DNA of 7,608 nucleotides from JANNGC01 sp043757045. Its GTDB lineage: Bacteria > Verrucomicrobiota > Verrucomicrobiia > Limisphaerales > SIBH01. Positions within the stretch are counted from its first letter, which is position 1; every line of letters starts with the position of its first letter. Below are positions 1 through 5,400 of this stretch, piece after piece. The stretch spans positions 1-7,608 of the forward strand of contig JAYVQC010000107.1 of NCBI GenBank assembly GCA_043757045.1. Reading direction: 5' to 3'. A program made the position numbers and the translations under genes. Below the pieces are notes generated by a model, which was not told the origin of the DNA, did no database searches, and saw only the letters and a list, made by a program, of their open reading frames with translations.

Positions 1-75
1 CTGGGTTTGCGCGTGGCCCGCGCCAATCAACTTTGGAACTCCTACTGGACTCAACCCCAACACGCCTGCAACTGA
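1..75 (+). CDS. Possible C-terminal tail of an upstream gene (partial)
   Basis: A frame open from the left edge reads 24 codons and stops with TGA at 73-75. It contains the string GLRVARANQLWNSYW. A 'GxRVAR' ending resembles the close of the formylglycine-generating-enzyme/sulfatase-modifying (FGE) fold common in Verrucomicrobiota and Planctomycetota proteins. That is only a resemblance over about six residues. Two other + frames are also open here for some distance, so the coding claim is weak. If real, the gene ends 77 bases before the lipoprotein run and could share its direction of transcription. Confidence 0.2.
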   Translation: MGLRVARANQLWNSYWTQPQHACN

Positions 76-152
76 CCGCCACTTCTAATCACACCCGCCC
101 CCACCGCGCTTCTGGACAGCCCGGCGCTTTTGCCCTACTTCTCACGCACTCT

Positions 153-785
153 ATGAAATTTCAGAAATCACTTGGTTCAGTCATCGCGTGCAGTGTCGGC
201 GTGGCCCTGTTCACCGGCTGTGCCACATCGGGCGTCCGCAATCCTTCCGCCACCGGCGTCACGGAAATGCGCGGCGATGAAAAAGGTTTCGTCGGCGGCA
301 CCGGCGTTGAGTCGCAGGATTTGATTCGTGTGAGCGACAAGATCGCGCGCGGCATTTTGAGCGCGCCGCAGATCGCCAACGCCGCCACGCCGCCCGTCGT
401 CGTGCTCGATCCCGTGCTGAACGAGACGCGCTTCCCGATCAACAAGAACATCTTCCTCGACCGCATCCAGGCGCAGTTGATCTCGAAGGCGGCGGGCAAA
501 GTCACGTTCCTCGCGCGCGAGCGGATGGAGACGTTGCAACGCGAACGCGATGCGAAGCGCGCGGGCAGCGTGACCAGTTCGTCCGATGCGAACGTGCAGG
601 AGTTCAAGGGCGCGGATTATTTTCTCACCGGCAAACTTTCCGGCCTCAGCACGTCGAGCAAGAACGGCGTGAGCGATTACATCCTCTACACGTTTCAACT
701 GATTGATGCGCGCACCAGCGCCATTGTCTGGGGCGGTGACGACGAGATCAAAAAGCAGGCGCAGAGCGACGCGGTGTATCGCTGA
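153..785 (+). CDS. lpoB: LpoB-family envelope lipoprotein (penicillin-binding protein activator family)
   Basis: A 210-residue lipoprotein of the LpoB/COG3417 family. In E. coli, LpoB is an outer-membrane lipoprotein that reaches through the peptidoglycan and stimulates the synthase PBP1B. The same activity in this organism is inferred, not shown. The start at 153 is chosen because it gives a lipoprotein signal directly: basic MKFQK, a hydrophobic stretch, then FTGC with the lipidated Cys at residue 23. Phe at -3 makes the lipobox imperfect. The frame is open further upstream (a TTG at 33), but that would put 40 unrelated residues before the signal. After a flexible Gly-rich linker (about 24-52), the globular domain runs to the end. 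Family-like features are SDKIARGIL (61-69), the strand PPVVVLDPVLNET (80-92), NIFLDRIQAQLI (99-110), GADYFLTGKLSG (153-164) and the C-terminal IVWGGDDEIKKQ (191-202). No ribosome-binding sequence is evident before the ATG. It is the first gene of a three-gene run. The fold resembles CsgG and TolB N-domain proteins, which is the main alternative family. Confidence 0.85.
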   Translation: MKFQKSLGSVIACSVGVALFTGCATSGVRNPSATGVTEMRGDEKGFVGGTGVESQDLIRVSDKIARGILSAPQIANAATPPVVVLDPVLNETRFPINKNIFLDRIQAQLISKAAGKVTFLARERMETLQRERDAKRAGSVTSSSDANVQEFKGADYFLTGKLSGLSTSSKNGVSDYILYTFQLIDARTSAIVWGGDDEIKKQAQSDAVYR

Positions 786-812
786 ACAGTTCACGGCCTT
801 CACCCCGGTCGC

Positions 813-1964
813 ATGAAGTTCGCCCTGTCATTCTTAGCTGCGCTCCTGCTCGTTGCGGCGGGTTGCGCCACCAAGGCTCCGCGCCCCGCCCTGACCGGCG
901 ACCTCATCATGGATGGCCAGAACGCCATCATCCACGGCCCGGCGAAAGACCGCGTGCTCTGGGAATATCGCGTGGGGCTGGCGGCGTTGCGACGCGGTGA
1001 TTTCGACGAGGCGAAGCGGCAGTTCGACGACGCCCTCACGCGCATCGGCGGCATCTACACCACGGACGCGGGCGCGCGGAAGGCGCGGAGTTTTTTCAAC
1101 ACCGAGGCGAAGAAGACCTTCATCGGCGAGCCGTATGAGCGGGCGATGGCCTACTACTATCGCGGCCTGCTTTACTGGCGCGACGGCGAGCCGGACAACG
1201 CACGCGCCTGTTTCCGCAGCGCGCAGTTTCAGGATGCCGGCACCGAGAAGAACGACTACGCCGCCGACTACGTGCTGCTCGATTACCTCGACGGCTTCGC
1301 GAGCGTGAAGCTCGGCAGCGGCGACGGCGCGGATGAAATGACCCGCGCGGTGAAGAATGCGCGCGGCGGTTCGCAACCACCGGCGTATTTCAAGAAGGCC
1401 AACGTACTGGTGTTCATAGATTTTGGAAAAGGCCCGCGCAAGTTCGCCACCGGCGAGCACGCGCAGCAGTTGCGCTTCGGCGAGCAAACCTCGCCCGCGC
1501 GTTCGGTGAATTTGAAACTCGGCGCGCAGCAGTTCCCGCTCGTGGCCTACGATGATTTGCAGTGGCAGGCCACGACGCGCGGCGGTCGCGTGATGGACCA
1601 CATTCTAGCCAACAAGGCCGTGTTCAAGAATGCAACCGAGGGCGCGGCGGTGGTGGCAGGCGTGACAGCCATCGGACTCGCGAACAGCCGTCAGGGCGAG
1701 GCCGCGCTCATCGCGGGCGGCGTGGCCCTGGTCGCAGGAATTCTCTCGGCTACCACGACACCCGAGGCGGACATCCGCGCGTGGGATAATCTCCCGCGCT
1801 TCCTCACGTTCGCTGCGCTGGAATTGCCGCCGGGCGAACACAGCCTCGCGGTGGATTTCCGCGACGCGGGAGGCACCACACTTTCCACCCGGACGATCAC
1901 GTTCACCGTGCCGTCCAATTCCACCAAAGACACCGTGCTCTACGTGAGCGAACACAAGACCTGA
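813..1964 (+). CDS. COG3014-type lipoprotein with TPR-like repeats
   Basis: A 383-residue predicted lipoprotein of unknown biochemical function. The signal peptide MKFALSFLAALLLVAAGC places the lipidated Cys at residue 18, with Ala rather than Leu at -3. Residues about 48-165 look alpha-helical and TPR-like: YRVGLAALRRGDFDEAKRQF (52-71) and, after the family-like motif FIGEPYERAMAYYYRGLLYW (103-122), a second unit reading DGEPDNARACFRSAQFQ (124-140). The middle (about 195-255) looks beta-rich. Two small-residue hydrophobic stretches (277-290 and 296-313, Ala/Gly/Val-rich) follow, then ADIRAWDNLPRFLTFAALEL (319-338) and PPGEHSLAVDF, a beta domain that closes the protein. This arrangement matches COG3014 proteins as I remember them, which often sit beside LpoB and YcfL genes. 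It lies 27 bases after the lpoB-like stop and 3 bases before the next start, so it is probably cotranscribed. The hydrophobic stretches could be a membrane hairpin or a buried helix pair. No enzyme motif is visible. Confidence 0.8.
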   Translation: MKFALSFLAALLLVAAGCATKAPRPALTGDLIMDGQNAIIHGPAKDRVLWEYRVGLAALRRGDFDEAKRQFDDALTRIGGIYTTDAGARKARSFFNTEAKKTFIGEPYERAMAYYYRGLLYWRDGEPDNARACFRSAQFQDAGTEKNDYAADYVLLDYLDGFASVKLGSGDGADEMTRAVKNARGGSQPPAYFKKANVLVFIDFGKGPRKFATGEHAQQLRFGEQTSPARSVNLKLGAQQFPLVAYDDLQWQATTRGGRVMDHILANKAVFKNATEGAAVVAGVTAIGLANSRQGEAALIAGGVALVAGILSATTTPEADIRAWDNLPRFLTFAALELPPGEHSLAVDFRDAGGTTLSTRTITFTVPSNSTKDTVLYVSEHKT

Positions 1965-1967
1965 GTT

Positions 1968-2381
1968 ATGAAAAAAATATTTTTCCCCATCGGACTCCTG
2001 ACCGCCGCGCTGGCCCTCTTCGGCGGCTGCGCGCGTGAAGGCGTTTATCAGCCCAAGAACACGGGCAAATACAACTACGAGGAAAACTCGCCGTTCGTCC
2101 TCTTCGATGCCGGCGCACAACGCTCCGTGACCTGCTCCGGCACGCAGCTTGGCAAGACCGCCGACGGGCGGATGAAAGTCACGACACATCTCCGCAACCG
2201 CGAGAACCGCCGGATCGAAGTGCAGGCGAACTGCGTGTTCAAGGACGCGCAGGGCTTCACGGTGGATGAGACCCCGTTCCGCACGGTGATCCTCGACGAG
2301 AACGCGACGCAGGATGTGAGCTTTGAGGCCTTCAATTTGAACGCGGCGAAGTACACCATCCGCGTGCGCGAGGCGCGGTAA
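1968..2381 (+). CDS. YcfL-family (DUF1425) lipoprotein
   Basis: A 137-residue small lipoprotein. The signal MKKIFFPIGLLTAALALFGGC puts the lipidated Cys at residue 21. The lipobox FGGC is imperfect, with Phe at -3. The mature part is one beta-sandwich. The region KVTTHLRNRENRRIEVQANC (70-89), followed by VFKDAQGFTVDE (90-101) and a C-terminal strand KYTIRVREA (128-136), fits DUF1425/YcfL proteins: a strand with 'xLRNR', then an 'F-D/K-x-x-G' turn, then an edge ending in basic residues. YcfL is encoded next to lpoB in enterobacteria, so this neighbour supports both calls. Its molecular role is unknown. The ATG is 3 bases after the preceding TGA and no strong ribosome-binding sequence is present, which suggests translational coupling to the gene upstream. 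The stop is followed within 6 bases by a large inverted repeat. Confidence 0.75.
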   Translation: MKKIFFPIGLLTAALALFGGCAREGVYQPKNTGKYNYEENSPFVLFDAGAQRSVTCSGTQLGKTADGRMKVTTHLRNRENRRIEVQANCVFKDAQGFTVDETPFRTVILDENATQDVSFEAFNLNAAKYTIRVREAR

Positions 2382-2387
2382 TTTTTA

Positions 2388-2456
2388 GGGACGCCGGTTT
2401 CCCCACCGGCGGATCTCGACGAGCCTCGATCCCGCCGATGGGGAAACCGGCGTCCC
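2388..2456. repeat. Large inverted repeat between convergent genes (REP-like, possible bidirectional terminator)
   Basis: Two 25-base arms (2388-2412 and 2432-2456) are complementary at 24 of 25 positions, with a C2406/A2438 mismatch, around a 19-base spacer. Each arm is also a small hairpin by itself. In the left arm 2392-2398 pairs with 2405-2411 around the loop TTCCCC. The right arm has the same design (2433-2439 with 2446-2452) with one mismatch. The DNA or RNA could therefore form one long stem or two short stem-loops, as in REP/BIME elements. It starts 6 bases after the YcfL-type stop and ends 2 bases before the stop of the opposing large gene, a typical place for a bidirectional terminator. 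No T-tract follows the stem on either strand; the only run, TTTTT at 2382-2386, precedes it on the + strand. A canonical intrinsic terminator is therefore not supported. Confidence 0.8.
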
Positions 2457-2458
2457 GT

Positions 2459-5400
2459 TCACTGCACGCGCACGCGATAGAATTGCTGAACCGCCGGCGT
2501 GTGGAGAAATTCCAGCGTGCCGCCGGTGCCCAGCAGCACTGCGGACACCGCGTTCCATCCCCCGCCCGGCATCACGCTGGCCTCGACCGTGTAATGGAAT
2601 CCCGGCAGCGTCGCGAAGCGCAGGCTCACCGAGTCACCCGCGCGCTGCACGCCCAGGGTCGGCGGCGCGATCAGTGCGAAGGGAAGGCTGGAACCGAGAT
2701 GCCCCTGCCCGTCCACGACGCGGAGCGTGACGTTGGTGGTGATGACGTTCAGCGTCACCGTGCCATTCCACACGCCGTTGACGAACCCTCCGGTGGTGAA
2801 GGGCTGGAGCGGCGCGTTGCGATCTAGGGTGAAGCGGACGCTCGGGACGCGCGCCACAGACTGCGGCGGCGGCGTGTTCGCGGCCCAGTCGAGCGGGTTA
2901 CCGTGCGCGCTGTCCGTGCGGAGAAAGAGCGAACGGCTGCCGCTCGTGACGTTCGCGCGCACCACGCCGTCGAAGCTGTAGCTCGCGTTGTTGAAGCTGT
3001 AATCCACCATCAGGTTTTGCTGCGCGGAATAATCAAACGGCGTGGAGAACGCGAACGTGTTCCAGCCCGTCTGCGCGATCAGCATGTCGTGCTGGAAGTT
3101 GGTGGTCCACGAGAACTGCCACGCGGAGATGAGATGCTGCGTGTCCGGCGTGGGCCGCAGACGGAGGGTGAAGTTGCTGAGAATCTGTCCGGGCACCTGC
3201 GTCACGTTCAAGGCCAGCGCCACGATGCGACCGGACGGCCCGATTTCATTCGTGAGGTAGATGGACTGCACGCGCGCGTCGTGGAAGGACGCGGCGAGGG
3301 GCAGGCTCCAGTTCGTGGTGTTGGTGGCCACGGTCACAACGCGCTCCTCACGCAGCGCGAGCAGCGTGGCCGGGCCGTTAAAGCCGGTGGCGACCTGTCC
3401 CGCCCCGTCGCGGGCGGTGATGCTCACAGGCACCGCCAGGCCGGAGTAATTGCTGCCGGACACGGGCGCGAAGGTGAACTCGGCCAGCGGCGCGAGATCG
3501 TTGTCCAGAATCGTGCCGGTGGCCGGACTGCGCACGAGCGTGGCGTTGCCGGGCGAGATCAGGCTGACGGTGAAACTCTTCGCCGGCTCGGGCAGGAAAT
3601 CTCCAAACACCGGGACGGCCACGGTCAGGTTCGTGACGCCGGGCGGAAAAACCAGCGGGCCGTAGCTCTCCGCAAAATCCAGCCCGGCCAGCGCCGTGCC
3701 GTTGGCCGTGGCGTAACTCACGGTCACGATGCGCCCGCTGGCCGCCGTGAGCCGCACGTTGAACAGCGCGTTCACCACGCCCACGTCGCCTTCGCTGACG
3801 GCGGCGTCGTCAATGATCAGGCCCGGCACCCCGTCATTGTCGTTGATGGTGGCGAGGCCGGTCGCGCGGTTGATTTCCAGATTCGTCGCGCCGGTGAGAT
3901 TCACGGTGAACGTCTCGTTTGATTCGCTCAACGTGTCGGGGAGGAGCCGCACGAAAATCGTCTGGTTCGTCACGCCGGGCGGAAAGGTCAGCACGCCGTT
4001 CGTCGGTTGAAAATCCAGGCCGCCTGCGGCCGTGCCGCCGGTCGTGGCGTAAAAGACCGTGCCGGTGAGCAAGCCCGGCGCGGTCAGACGCACGGGGAAG
4101 GCGAGGAACTGCGTGACCGAGTTTGGTTCCACATTCGTCATGTCGAAGACCGAGACCTGCGGGTGCGTGGCAATGGTGCTCAGGCCCGCCGTGTTGTTCG
4201 ACTCGTCGCCGTCCGGCCCGGCGCGGAAAATGGCGGCGAAGTTGGTGAGCAATCCGCGTTCGAGCGCCGTCACGGTCACGTCCACCTGCGCCGTCGCGCC
4301 GGCCGTCAGCGTGCCGAGCGCGCAGGAAACCACGCCGTTCGAGAACACGCAGCCGCCCTGCGAAGCGACCACCGAGACGAAGGCCGAGTTCGTCGCGAGC
4401 GTGTCCACAAGCTGCGCCTGCGTGGCGGCCTCCGGGCCGAGATTGGTGACGGCGAAACGGTAGGTGAACGGAGCGCCGACCAGCACCCCGTTGGTCACGG
4501 TTCCCGACAGTTGCAAATCATTACGCGCCAGCACCTCGAAGGCGTTGCCGCGCGCGCCGTGACCGGCCGCGTCCACCACGCCGAGTGCCACCGCACGCGC
4601 GGCGGCGAGCATGGTCACGGACGAGGTCGCCACGCCGGAGACGAACGTGAGCGGCGTGTGGAGGAACGGCACCGCGACGACGTTCGAAAACGACACGACT
4701 AGGCCGGGGTTGTTCGTGGCAATGTTGCGCGCCGCGAAAATCCAGTCCGCCGCCGAGTTTCCGTCGGCCCGTCCGATGCGCTGGTAGGTCAGGCCGCCGT
4801 CAATGTTCACCGGCACCGGCGGGCCGCTCCACTGGTTGGAACTGATCGTGACGGGCGTGCTGATGAGCGCGGGGTCCGCGCCGGCGGCGCAGACGAAATC
4901 CACGGGCCGCCCGAGCGCGTCCAGCAGGAGCACGGCGATGGGGTTGTTGTCCACATTGTTGTTCCAGCCGGTGGGGAACGGAAAGGTGAAGGCCGGATAC
5001 GCGCCGGGGAAAAATGACGGAGGCAGCGTGCCGGGCAGATTGCGAACGTGGAACACCTCACCCGGACCCGCGACCGCGCCGCTCGGCAGGGTGAAGGTGG
5101 CGTAAGGCTCGGGCCAGGCCTGCCAGTCGTAGAACACGACCTTCCACCCGGCGACGTTCAGCACGCGACCGGACACATTCGCGAACTCGACCCGGTCGAA
5201 GCCGCTCACATCAATTTCCGAAATCACGACCGTCGAGTCGCCCGGCCGCAAGGCGGAGTTCGTGAGCGTGAGCGCGGCGGAATAATTTGTGACCGGCAGC
5301 CCGAACTCGTCCGCCGCCACGACCGTGAACGGAAACGCCTCGCCCGCGTATTGCGGCGACGGCACCGCATTGATCAAGTAGTTGAAACTCACCGTGCGGA

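Noticed and set aside
33..152. 40-residue N-terminal extension of the LpoB-family gene from a TTG at 33
   Set aside because: It would place unrelated polar sequence before a complete lipoprotein signal peptide that begins at the ATG at 153.
834..1601. 255-codon open frame on the - strand under the COG3014-type gene
   Set aside because: It is the antisense of a gene with clear lipoprotein and TPR-like features. The translation is low-complexity Ala/Arg/Val with no domain.
2388..2456. CRISPR repeat or insertion-sequence end
   Set aside because: There is a single inverted pair with no spaced direct repeats, no transposase and no target duplication that I can see.
2903..3922. 339-codon open frame on the + strand
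   Set aside because: It lies antisense to the second split Ig-like and Calx-beta region. Its composition is Arg/His/Gly-rich and shows no recognisable motif.
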